Assembly (NCBI GenBank): GCA_037178625.1
Contig: CM074146.1
Coordinates: 1,736,001-1,800,000, forward strand
Source of the DNA: Skeletonema tropicum
Taxonomy: Eukaryota; Bacillariophyta; Thalassiosirophyceae; Thalassiosirales; Thalassiosiraceae
Direction of reading: 5' to 3'
Length of the DNA: 64,000 nt
The stretch's first letter is position 1, and every line of letters starts with the position of its first letter. The notes below the pieces were generated by a model that saw only the letters and a program-made list of their open reading frames with translations, searched no databases and was not told the DNA's origin. A program made the translations under genes and the position numbers. Below, in pieces: positions 10,322-19,332 of the stretch.

Positions 10322-10942
10322 GCTATTATGATTATTCAGTCATGGTTCATGTAGCATGGTGCAATCTTGCTTCTGGATTGGATTTTTCTCGGTACGTACG
10401 TAGGTAGTACCTTACAGGTATGTTGTAGCCAAGGCACTCTCGATTCGATCGATATCGATCTCTCATTCTTCTCTGAGCGGTGAGAGGTGCATCCCAGCCT
10501 TTACCGGAGATTAGTGTGGAGTGGTGCCAAAAGGATATATTCCTTCACTTGGGGTGGTTTTGAAAAGAGAGGAACTCTTTTCGTGGCTTGCTTACCTGCC
10601 TATTGCTCTTGTACTATTTTGCTTGCTGCCTTGCCTTCTTCCTTCTTGGAGGATCTGAATATGAGAGACGATTGAGTGATTTCTTGCACAAACAAATGGG
10701 AGAAGTCATCCAAACTGTCTTTGACTTAACTTCCATTCACATTGCGATGTCTTCTTAGTGCAAACTACACTGTTGGTCTGCTGCAGGCAGGACAAAATGA
10801 TACACTACTTCTCTACTACTTCTACTCAATAATAAAAAGTTCAATCAATCTACTATACTGCACATCATCATCTAATTTTACAATTCTCACTATATACATT
10901 CTACACCATATCAAATCACAAAACAACTCCCCTAAACCATCA
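10322..10942. repeat. Shared 5' block of the MYND duplicon, copy 2
   Basis: No gene. It is the counterpart of 8443-9060 and, inverted, 16440-16864. It contains the conserved CTCGGTACGTA element (about 10388), a pyrimidine-rich stretch and the AT-rich segment TCTAATTTTACAATT. It probably holds the MYND promoter on one side and the secreted-protein gene's 3' flank on the other. Confidence 0.6.
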
Positions 10943-11767
10943 TCACTTCTTACCCCGTTGTTTCAACCAAGCAGGAGGTTCCATAGCCTTGGCCAAAACA
11001 AACATAGTTCCCATCCCCAAACTTTTCCCACACTCCTTCTCCACCCCCTCCAACACATTTTGCAAATCATCAAAATCATGACTCACATCAAATGGATTCA
11101 CACTTACACATTGACTCTTGGCATTACATACACCTGTCTTCCAAAAGCTAGTAGGATCATGCCAATGATGTGTCGGTTTGTCGGAGATTCCGGTAGCGAC
11201 AGAGTGAAGGTCAGAGGCAGCATCGGGAGTGAGGACGTAGCAGATGGAACCACAGGTTGTGGTGGCGGTGGGAGGACAGCCTTGAGAGGATAGCATGTTT
11301 TGTGCAAATTTTTGTAGTGGATTATTGGAGTTAGTGGTGGTGGAGAATGGATTGGAGTTGGTGGGGGAGTGATGGCGGATTTTGGGCTTGTCGAACCCAA
11401 GTGGTAGTTGTGGTTGTGGTGGTAATTCATCTTCATGATGTTGGGGTGGTTCTTCATCGTGGTGTTTTGGTGGTGGTGGAGGATCTTGGGAGCGTATCCC
11501 AGTTAGGTAATAATTGGCTTCTTCGTCCTCCTCCTCCTCATCATTGGCCGATGCTGTTGTGTCCTCTTCCTCTATCAAGAGATGCTGTGGCTGCGTTGAT
11601 GCCTCTGCCTCTTCCTGCTGTGGTGCAGAGGAACGAAGACCGCGAAGACCGGAGGCAGCACCATCGGAATCTAATTTCGACCATCGTTCATTGTACGTAA
11701 TCGTGGCCGATGCTGGCGCACCGTAGCAAAGGAGAGCTAACACTACCGAAGTCAACCGTATCATCAT
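10943..11767 (-). CDS. Putative secreted protein with acidic, Pro-rich middle
   Basis: 274 residues. Residues 1-22 form a good signal peptide (MMIRLTSVVLALLCYGAPAS, then A). Residues ~45-165 are low-complexity: runs of Glu/Asp, then Pro/His-rich sequence. Residues ~170-274 form a compact domain with conserved Cys (TTCGSICY, CNAKSQC, ECG) and HHWHDPTSFWKT. I do not recognise this domain; it may be a secreted or cell-wall-associated protein. The C-terminal domain is the only part copied at 9061-9395, and a scrap of the last codons survives at about 16383-16440. It is divergently oriented to the membrane-protein gene at 12485 with 717 bases between them. Confidence 0.7.
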   Translation of the reverse strand: MMIRLTSVVLALLCYGAPASATITYNERWSKLDSDGAASGLRGLRSSAPQQEEAEASTQPQHLLIEEEDTTASANDEEEEDEEANYYLTGIRSQDPPPPPKHHDEEPPQHHEDELPPQPQLPLGFDKPKIRHHSPTNSNPFSTTTNSNNPLQKFAQNMLSSQGCPPTATTTCGSICYVLTPDAASDLHSVATGISDKPTHHWHDPTSFWKTGVCNAKSQCVSVNPFDVSHDFDDLQNVLEGVEKECGKSLGMGTMFVLAKAMEPPAWLKQRGKK

Positions 11768-12484
11768 TGCTGCTCTTGATTCTAATTAATGAGCGGTAGT
11801 AATAACGATGGCTGTTCGTCACTTTACTAACCTATTTGTGGTCTTTTGTGGCTCTCTCCATTTTGGTAGAGTTCCGCGAAGAGTCCAAGCACAAAAGCAG
11901 TGCAAAATCACATATACATCTCTACAAAAACACGTCAAAACACACATAAAAAACGTTCACGAATTCTGCTCCACATTCTTGCGTCAAGGGAGAATGGGGG
12001 AGAAGCAAAAGATCTTCGTGACTAAAGGTGATATACATGTCGTATCGGACATTACAGTAGTAATTCCAATGTTTGAAGGGAGCGCGTAAATTAAAGTTGG
12101 ACTCGAATATGTCCTGAACGCGACTCACCGGCAATGACCACAGTCATTCTCTCACTTCTCAAAGTCATTGTACTACTCCCAAAGTCATTTGCCGACCAAG
12201 ATAAAGTCTTCCGACAAACATGCAACATGGCGGTGTGTGCGAGATAAAAAAAGTAAATTGGTAATCGTGAGGTAGATAGGCCTAAAAGGGAGTGTAAACG
12301 TAGAAATAGGGTCCTTGGTAGTTTTCACCTCAATGACTTTGGAGCGAGTGGAAGTGAATGACTACGATTAATTGGCACAGAGTTAGTATCTTATCACTGC
12401 AGTGACACCATCAAAAGCACACACAAAACAAAAAGGAGATTACTAATCAGCTGTTATTTTAAAAGGCGGTCATTAATCATCATC
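11768..12484. other. Divergent intergenic region
   Basis: It lies between the starts of the secreted-protein gene (minus) and the membrane-protein gene (plus) and so probably holds both promoters. Short open frames occur on both strands (11808-12089, 11922-12134) but none resembles a protein. I see no clear TATA box. Confidence 0.4.
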
Positions 12485-13144
12485 ATGATCACCGACGAAG
12501 ACGAAGAACAACCACGCCGTCCCTCAGTAATCCGTAAACGCACCACAGCCAACACATCCACCGCCAACATCTTTCCCTCCATGATTACCGTCCCCGAAGA
12601 AAACGAACAGGCTGTGGCCATTGAGTCTCTTCCCATGCCCAACAGCAACAGCAACAACTCGAAAGAAACAGGATCCAAGGGGAGTATGATGTTGGATGAC
12701 TCCAACTCCATTCTATCGGGAAGGACGGACAATTCATTGGTGAATAAGATGAGGGATATGTTGAATGAGGAGTGGTTTGGTGGTGGTGGTGGCGGTGGTG
12801 GCGGTGGTGGTGGCAAGGGTAGTAGTAGCAGTGCTGGTGCTGGTGTTGGTGGATCGCAGGAAGGCAAGAGGAGTGAGCCACCCATTCACACCTTGTTGCT
12901 TTCCGATCAACAGCAACAACGAACAACAACCACAACCACAAATCAACAAACTACTACAACAACAATTCAAAAGAAGAGGAAGAAGAGGTCTACAACATCA
13001 ACAAACAGAGCAGATTTCATCTTTGGAATGGTACTATTGACCGTAGGCTTTGTCGTAGGTGGTGTATTCATCCATCGTGATAAAGTGTTACTGAATATGA
13101 CGTCTTTACTCAGTGGTACTACACACAGCAATAATAATAAGTCT

Positions 13145-13183
<39 letters not shown>

Positions 13184-13369
13184 CAAGGAGAAGGAATGAG
13201 ACAATTGCCAATAGTCGAACATCAAATAACCTATGAGGAACGTCAACGATTATATCGGCAGCAGAAGCAGGCGGGAATGTTACGACCGATAAATGGTAGG
13301 GGTGATGGTATGATCATGGGGGTTGATAGTCAGGAGAGGATGCGGTTTCAGCAGTATCATGGGGTTTGA
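12485..13369 (+). CDS. Single-pass membrane protein with Gly, Thr/Gln and Gln tracts
   Basis: 294 residues from the ATG at 12485. Residues 1-95 are polar and Ser/Asn-rich. Residues ~98-110 are a Gly tract. Residues ~140-165 are Gln/Thr-rich, and KKRKKR at ~160 gives a basic stop-transfer-like cluster. Residues ~176-198 (FIFGMVLLTVGFVVGGVFIH) are one clear membrane helix. Residues ~220-234 are a pure Gln run encoded mostly by CAG. The C-terminus (EHQITYEERQRLYRQQKQAG) may be helical. With positive charge before the helix, the N-terminus is probably cytoplasmic (type II). No known family. The CAG and GGT tracts will be length-variable. It could be involved in the Golgi or secretory system by topology alone; this is weak. 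Confidence 0.65.
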
Positions 13370-13759
13370 TCAGTTGGCAGTTTCAGTTGAGCGTGGGGAG
13401 TAGATTCGATTAAAGAGTAAGAGAGTGAGTAAGAGTGAGTGAGTGAGTGAGTGAGTTAGGTGGTGATGTTGTAGATGGTAGAGGGAATTGTAAATTGTAC
13501 CATGTATACGTCTCTTGAATAGATTTGGACGCAGCTTGACTCTTTTCACTCTGCATCGGACATAGACATAATATTCCATAGGGTTGTTAGTTGTTAGTGA
13601 AGTAACATCATTTCTTAAATAATGCGATAGTCATTGTAATAAGTAGTATCAGCATCACTTGTTTTGGTTGTGAAGTAGTAGCAAATATGGCACGAATCTA
13701 TCCATCCAAATTGACGTCTCCATCAATATCTTCCATTGTAGCGGTCGTATCAAGTCGAT
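13370..13759. other. Intergenic with GAGT microsatellite
   Basis: No gene. A GAGT/GTGA microsatellite lies at about 13423-13456, just downstream of the membrane-protein gene. Nothing else is recognisable. Confidence 0.5.
13423..13456. repeat. GAGT microsatellite
   Basis: About eight units of GAGT/GTGA, slightly interrupted by AAGA. Confidence 0.8.
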
Positions 13760-15480
13760 GAGTAGTGATATCGAATCCTCTCATCAAGCTCTATCGTCTG
13801 GGAGAAGTTGTGAGGTCAAATATCGACCGTTTGTCAATCGATTCCACTAAATCGAATCCAAATATGTTCAATGGCAGTGCTCAGCTCGCTTCGCATAACA
13901 ATGAGACTATGGTACCATTCGAATCCTCGTCTCAAGCGCTATCGAATCGATGAATACAATAATCACTGCTCGGCCGGGGGCCCTCGCACAATACAGTTGC
14001 TGCAATGGGGCGCCGTCAATGATAGTTGGCACGGTCGAAGATCTCAAAAAGCGACCACTTCCATCTGCTCAACATGACAGGTTGGCACGGACGCATCCAA
14101 CGCTGCGCTGAAGAACGTCCGATGAGGGAGGGCGGGCTCTATGACTGGTTGGTACGATACAAGATCTCAAAAAGCGATCATCCCTCGGTTGGCACGGTGT
14201 GGAGTAATGACGGACGCTCGGTTCATCTCATCACAGATACCGAATACAGCTCGGTTCCTTGGCTGGTTGGTACGATGTGTCATTTCAATACACACTTCAT
14301 CTACAATTAATATTTCTACTTCTACACTGGGATCGGTGTGGTCCAATTTGTTGGCACGGGCGAGTGGGTGATTGGTTTGGTAGAAGTAGCTCGGTACATG
14401 GTACATCCGACATTGATCATTGTTGTGGCAATCAGATGTGGTGGTTGAGAGTTGAGAGATGAGATTGTGTTGGTGTCACAACTCAAATCCAAAGATCCAA
14501 GCCACGACACTTCAAATTCTGATGATGATGATGATGTTGATGTTATTGATGTTGCATCCAACTTAGCCAACTCCACCACGGCAGCACGAGGTAGTAGTTA
14601 CTCCTACCAAGCAAATGATACTTAACTGATCCAACAACAACTATCACACTGTTGCTGGGGGCCACCTTGTCATATTATTATTGCCGAGCGTAGCGGAGGC
14701 AAGTGGACGATGAATTATGGTGCACCTCGAACCTCCCACAGCCACAGCAACAGTGATGAATGATGAATGATGACGCCCAGTGTCTTGATGTTGCGCCGCC
14801 GTCCCCAGTGGCAGTGTAATTGAGATATCTAATATTCGACCAAGGGTGTGATAGTGTCTTCAGCGCAGCGTTTGCAGCCCATCCCGTGCCAACTGTCTGG
14901 ATGAGTGGATCGTCTACAACTGTCTTTCGCGATGCCGCAGGCTGAGCTGTGATTATACATCATTTTGAATACACCGTTGGTAGCAATGATGGTATTAATC
15001 GATGCGGCTTGAAGAGACGATTCGAACATCGTATCCAACAAAGAGACGACCATTCGAATCGTCGTCTCAAGCGCTATCGATAAGTACAAGAATCACTGCT
15101 TGGCCTCCCTCCGGTCGCCCTCGCACAATGCTGCCGTCAATGACAGTTGGTACGAGCGCAAAAGACGCTGCGCTGAAGAACGACCACCTTAATCGGCAAG
15201 ATCCTGATGGGTTGATTGTTGTAATATCCAACGCTGCGCTGAAGACAGAAGCATCGATCAGCCTCATCCAGAAGGTTGGTACTGTTACATCGAATCCTAG
15301 GATTCGATACCGGCGAATCCTTGGATTTCGGAATCCTAGGATTCGTGAGGGGGCTGCACATCGAATCCTTGGATTGTCCGAATCCTAGGATTCCTGCCTC
15401 CGAATCCTAGGATTCCTGCTCCGAATCCTAGGATTCGCCGGCTCTGATCCATCGAATCCTTGGATTGATGGGCGAAGATG
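13760..15480. repeat. Non-coding repeat cluster (TTGGYACG / GCGCTGAAGA family)
   Basis: There is no credible gene in 1.7 kb. Two copies of a ~120-bp direct repeat start at about 13918 and 15050; both hold TCTCAAGCGCTATCGA, AATCACTGC, CCCTCGCACAATNC and GCCGTCAATGA. A second motif, AAGATCTCAAAAAGCGA, occurs near 14037 and 14160. TTGGYACG recurs near 14030, 14078, 14190, 14266 and 14350. CGCTGCGCTGAAGA recurs at 14100, 15168 and 15231, with an inverted copy near 14862. It looks like tandemly decayed non-autonomous elements or a satellite-like array. Confidence 0.55.
15292..15436. repeat. Cluster of AATCCTAGGATT palindromes
   Basis: The exact palindrome GAATCCTAGGATTC occurs five times: 15292-15305, 15331-15344, 15380-15393, 15402-15415 and 15423-15436. 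Variants AATCCTTGGATT lie at about 15316, 15364 and 15455. The spacing is irregular (39, 49, 22 and 21 bases) and the spacers are unrelated. A repeated perfect dyad suggests a dimeric protein-binding array or a hairpin-prone array. Confidence 0.85.
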
Positions 15481-15739
15481 AAGACACCTCGACCGACCAT
15501 GATACGGATCGAAAGCGAGATAGAAGTGATTTTCTTGCAGGTCATAAGCACCATAGATAGGTGGTCTCATACAGGAGTTTGGTGCCAGGCAGCAGAACGC
15601 TCTTCACCCTTCCTAAGCTCAGGCTGATCTCATTCCCTTGCAATCCTGACGAGACATTCCCACAGATAGAAGTACTCAATGCGTTTTCATTAAAAGTATA
15701 ACCATCCTCACTGTACATTCATTATATTATTTCAACGCT

Positions 15740-16150
15740 ATTATTGTTACATTTCATCCTTCGCTTTGTGGAATAGTCGTAGCAACTCTTTCACTCCAAG
15801 TGACGCATTATTTGAAGCTGGGTGTGAAACTGGATGACGAATCAATTGTCTGGAAAATCGATTCGGATCTAAACTGATTGCACGATGGAGACGAAGTCCT
15901 CCATCATCTGCAGAGTCAAATAATGGACTGGCCAAGCCTTGTCTGCGGATGCTATTGTTGTAGACAATATTCTCATTTGTGAAGGGTGGTAAGAAATTCC
16001 CTCGATTGCTTCCGTATTAGTCAATGCGAAGAAATTGATCTTTGGTGAGCATCCATCCGTCTTCGTAGAATGTCGGAGACGTTGTAGGGTCGCTACTCCT
16101 TCTTTGGACTGCAATCCATTCAAATAGTGGTCGTTGCGCTTCTACTTCAG
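15740..16150 (-). pseudogene. Decayed unrecognised gene of the MYND duplicon
   Basis: The minus strand reads EWIAVQRRSSDPTTSPTFYE and DGWMLTKDQFLRID, then a stop. It continues in the same frame NIVYNNSIRRQGLASPLFDS, GGLRLHRAISLDPNRFSRQL and KELLRLFHKAKDEM, then stops at about 15747. Relics of the same sequence occur at about 1096-1305 and 7030-7260. I do not recognise the family; GLRLHRAISL recalls the short ankyrin-like units of diatom proteins, but this is weak. It is broken by at least one in-frame stop. Confidence 0.4.
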
Positions 16151-16864
16151 CCTTCTCCTTGTCCCCGTTGTGCCATGCATGCACGGCGCAGATCCACTTT
16201 CATTGAAGAAGATTCACTTCCAATTCGCGCAGGCATTAGCCGTCGTAGTAGTGCATTCATTATGAGAGGATGTCTAGTTGCCTGGAGACAAAGCCTTTCA
16301 ACTTGATGATCCAAGCAGTGGAATGGTCAAGGTCAAGCCCTGATGGATACAAATGATGTGTACGGCATTGTGAGTTGTGAAGGAAGTTCTATTTGGCCTC
16401 CGGTTTGGTTGAAGAGAGGGTAGGAAGTGAGAGGTAGATTGTGCTTTGATGAGGTAGTATGTAGTCAGTGTAAAATTAGATGATGTGCAACAGTAGATTG
16501 TTTCTACTTCTTATTGAAGAGTAGTGTATCAATTTGTCCTGGCGTGAGCAGACCCGAAGTTTAGTTTGCACTCGGTAGGATGATCGATGCTCATCCATCA
16601 AATTGTGAGTGTTTTACAAACCACCCAAAGTGAAGGAATGCATACGCACTACATCTCCGGTCAAGGCTGGTATGCACCTCTCACCTGCATTCAGGCTGCA
16701 TACATTCAGACTTAAAGAAGATTGATAGAATCGAATGAAAGGGCCTTGCAACATAAACATACCTGTACGGGACCACTTACTTACGTACCGAGAAATAAAA
16801 ATCCGAATCTTCTGGGAATCATCTCCATCATTTTTTGAGATGCACCATGATTGAATAACCAAGC
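16151..16864. repeat. Shared 5' block of the MYND duplicon, inverted copy
   Basis: No gene. 16383-16440 contains a scrap of the secreted-protein gene's last codons (CCTCCGGTTTGGTTGAAGAG, reading PPVWLKR and a stop). From about 16470 it matches 10322-10940 in inverted orientation (TAAAATTAGATGATGTGCA, TTTGTCCTG, TAGTTTGCACT, GGAATGCAT). The fixed order of secreted-gene end, spacer, MYND promoter and MYND gene is therefore kept in all three copies. Confidence 0.6.
16760..16794 (+). promoter_or_regulatory. Conserved block upstream of MYND gene
   Basis: ACCTGTACGGGACCACTTAC followed by TTACGTACCGAGAAA, the counterpart of the blocks at 8481-8517 and 10388-10426 on the other strand. It lies about 70 bases before the start codon at 16865. 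Confidence 0.4.
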
Positions 16865-17674
16865 ATGGGGAGGAAACGCAACCAAGGCAAGGCAAGGAAG
16901 GCGGCCAAAGCCAAGGCCAAGCAGGAGGCGGAAGGAAGAGATAATGAGGCGATTGAGGAGCGGCGGCAACCACCGGCAGCGCAGCTTCAGCAGGTGCAGT
17001 CTTCCGGTAATAAGAAATGCTACCACGGCCACAGCTTCGATCCGCTTACCTCGGATGATGGCACCTGTCAATTCGTGCGTGCATTTTTGGAGTCATTTGA
17101 AGAAGTTAGAGGCCCTCTTTGCTCGTCACTTTCGGATTGCCTCATAGCAGCTAAAAATGCCACAATGGATGAATATGTCGAGGTGTGGAGCGATTCTACC
17201 AAGTTGGAATCGGCGATATCATTCTTTTTGCATTTAGGAACGCAAGATATTCTGGAAGGAGAATATGATAATGCACGTAATGCAGCTGCTTTTGCTAGAT
17301 ATTTTGAGCAATACATCTTTGTCTACTGGCAACAAGCTCCTCTAATCCGTTGGAACAAAATATACGAAGCGCAATACGCCGATCAATACACGCTTGTCAA
17401 ATTCTTCAGGAAGCGCATTCCCTGCTCTTGCTTGGATGAGAAATACAAAGAAGTGAAGAACATCACAAAGATGGGCCTTTGCTTCAACAAGCAATGCAGT
17501 TTCCCAAATGGACGAATGGAATACAGCAAGACAATGTACTGTGATCGATGCCGATGTGCAACTTATTGTTCTCGCGAATGCCAAAAAGCTGATTATTCCA
17601 GGCACAGATCTAGCTGTGAAGAATATGCTACCCGAATCACAGAATTTGAGGCCAACACGATGAAACAATCATAA
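16865..17674 (+). CDS. MYND zinc-finger protein
   Basis: 269 residues. The start at 16865 gives the family N-terminus MGRKRNQGKARKAAKAKAKQ. The middle region has VWSDSTKLESAISFFLHLGT, ARYFEQYIF and LVKFFRKRIPCSCLDEKYKE. The MYND finger (CFNKQC ... YCDRCRCATYCSRECQKADY ... H-x3-C) is complete, and the tail is EFEANTMKQS. By detailed sequence it is closest to the two minus-strand copies at 7622 and 9503, with which it shares flanking DNA, but it is inverted relative to them. Function beyond a protein-binding finger is unknown. Confidence 0.85.
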   Translation: MGRKRNQGKARKAAKAKAKQEAEGRDNEAIEERRQPPAAQLQQVQSSGNKKCYHGHSFDPLTSDDGTCQFVRAFLESFEEVRGPLCSSLSDCLIAAKNATMDEYVEVWSDSTKLESAISFFLHLGTQDILEGEYDNARNAAAFARYFEQYIFVYWQQAPLIRWNKIYEAQYADQYTLVKFFRKRIPCSCLDEKYKEVKNITKMGLCFNKQCSFPNGRMEYSKTMYCDRCRCATYCSRECQKADYSRHRSSCEEYATRITEFEANTMKQS

Positions 17675-18079
17675 TGCACGATGCACGACAGCATCCTAAT
17701 ACTTTATTGTAGGCATTGAGGTATTTTTGACACATGAAGCATTGTTTCATGAATAAACATCGTAGTTGTTATAATCACAGAGGAGCAGGCATCGATGTTG
17801 ATATGCAATGAAAGATGATCGGGCTCAGAGATAAGAAGGAGCCGTCGTAATATGAATTCATTACAAGAAGTGGTAGACACAGACACATGATTATTCACTT
17901 TCTCCACTCCTCGTCTGACTCTTGTCGAGTAGACGACTAGGTACAGGATGATGACTTGTTGTTGTTGTTGAATGTATCTTCATACATTAACAGGTTCCAT
18001 GACTTCATTTACAATTCAACTAAACGTGTAAAATACGGAATAATTCTGTCATGTTGAAGTCTTTTACTCGAGAGTCAAG
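17675..18079. other. 3' flank of the MYND gene, shuffled relative to its relative
   Basis: No gene. The segments here (TTTTTGACACATGAA; GAGGAGCAGGCATCGATG; CACTTTCTCC ... TCTTGTCGAGTAGACGAC) all recur, inverted, at 7380-7600, but the CACTTTCTCC block lies on the opposite side of the others. Confidence 0.5.
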
Positions 18080-18280
18080 ATGACACATCGAAATCGAAAT
18101 GGCCGCCGAGCTAGAGACGATTTTGATGATGCTTTTGACGATGAGGATGAAAGAATCCAATATGGCATCCGGAGGGCACGAAGAGAAATAAGTTGGGAGT
18201 ATGTTGGACCAGACGATCTATTTAAGTCGTGTAGAAGCGCAATTGTGCAGCAAACAAGCCGAACAGCAGCGATGTACTAA
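18080..18280 (+). CDS. Small hypothetical protein
   Basis: 66 residues, starting MTHRNRNGRRARDDFDDAFD: an Arg-rich start, an Asp/Glu-rich stretch, then YGIRRARREISWEYVGPDDL. It has no membrane helix or known motif. The biased charge pattern and in-frame ATG and stop are the only support, and there is no second copy in the window to test it. It may be a real short gene or the 5' end of a longer lost one. Confidence 0.3.
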   Translation: MTHRNRNGRRARDDFDDAFDDEDERIQYGIRRARREISWEYVGPDDLFKSCRSAIVQQTSRTAAMY

Positions 18281-18510
18281 GTGATGCGGCAGTCTTTCTC
18301 CCTGCTAGATCTGTAGACCTTCTTTTGTGATCAAATTTGATGGATAGTGTTGTGAATGTGAAAATGTGCTAGATAGAAATATCTTTTTCTTTGTTGTTGT
18401 GAAGATCTTATACTATATCTTATACTCATTGGCTGTGATTACGTGTTTCGGCAAGTCAATAAAAGATGCTGGGAAGGTTACAAGTGGAAGATTATAAGTT
18501 GCCAATAATA

Positions 18511-18843
18511 TCCCAACCATTTTGAAATGGTACCGATTTGCTGTTGGGCCCAGTACCCGTAGGGCTTGAAATCGGTACCTCGGTACCGATTTGCTACTCC
18601 GACTTGTTAGTGTCAAAGCTAGCGAGTAGAGTACAGCTCCTTTTGTGTTTTTCCCTCAAAAAACAAGTAGCCCTTCTACGCAATAAAGTAACTAAAGGCC
18701 ACACAAACGCCTTACTTTGTCCTCACATTTTGCACGAGGCCTACTGCCTATTTTGAAATCGGTACCGAGGTACCGATTTGCCTCTCACGTAGAAACATAC
18801 CAGAGTTCTACACAAATGGTACCGATTTCAAAAATGGTTGGGA
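18511..18843. mobile_element. MITE-like element with TA target duplication
   Basis: 333 bp bounded by imperfect inverted repeats of ~30 bp, TCCCAACCATTTTGAAATGG at the left and TCCCAACCATTTTTGAAATC read inward from the right. TA flanks both ends (18509-18510 and 18844-18845), as for Tc1/mariner-type elements. The interior has further dyads around GGTACC: AAATCGGTACCTCGGTACCG at about 18570 and AAATCGGTACCGAGGTACCG at about 18760. It has no coding capacity, so it would need a transposase in trans. Confidence 0.7.
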
Positions 18844-19332
18844 TATAAATTGTTGGAATAAAAGGTGCTCAAAAAACTTCATAACTAGTGTAATAATTGA
18901 CTAAATTAAAGTTATCCCTAAATTTATAAAAGATGCGGAATGAGGAATAAAAGATAGTGGAGCGCTATAAAAAGTGCTGAGAATAAAAAAAGTTTCACAA
19001 TAAAAAATGCTATCTAGTAAACGGTGAGGATAGAATGAAGCAAGGGTAAATAAGCGAATGAAGTTTATTGGATGTGACTTGTCTCTCTCTATCTCGCTCT
19101 CTTTCACAGAAGAGTGACGCACAGTGCAGGGACAGGGAAACAAATAGTCAGAGGTTGACAGGGATGATTTAGAGGGCTTGATGCATGTAAGCATTTCAAG
19201 TGATATCATTTCACTATTTACATTAATTATCCACCCGCTTTCAAACTCGGACGAAACAGAAAAATCTCAACTAGACCGCAAACAAAAATACTCTTTCCAA
19301 CTTCCACCCTATCCCACAACTACAACGGTTGG
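18844..19332. other. Intergenic, AT-rich
   Basis: Nothing recognisable beyond several short AAAAGNTGC-like repeats (ATAAAAGATG, TAAAAAGTGC, ATAAAAAATGC) at 18925-19015. It lies downstream of the stop of the gene at 19333. Confidence 0.4.

Noticed and set aside
12454..12941. Minus-strand Pro/His-rich frames opposite the membrane-protein gene
   Set aside because: They are mirror images of the Gly and Thr/Gln tracts of the plus-strand gene, which has a proper membrane helix.
14641..14820. Possible tRNA or small structured RNA
   Set aside because: I looked for T-arm and anticodon-arm patterns here and at other GGTTC/GATTC sites; none folds into a cloverleaf by eye.
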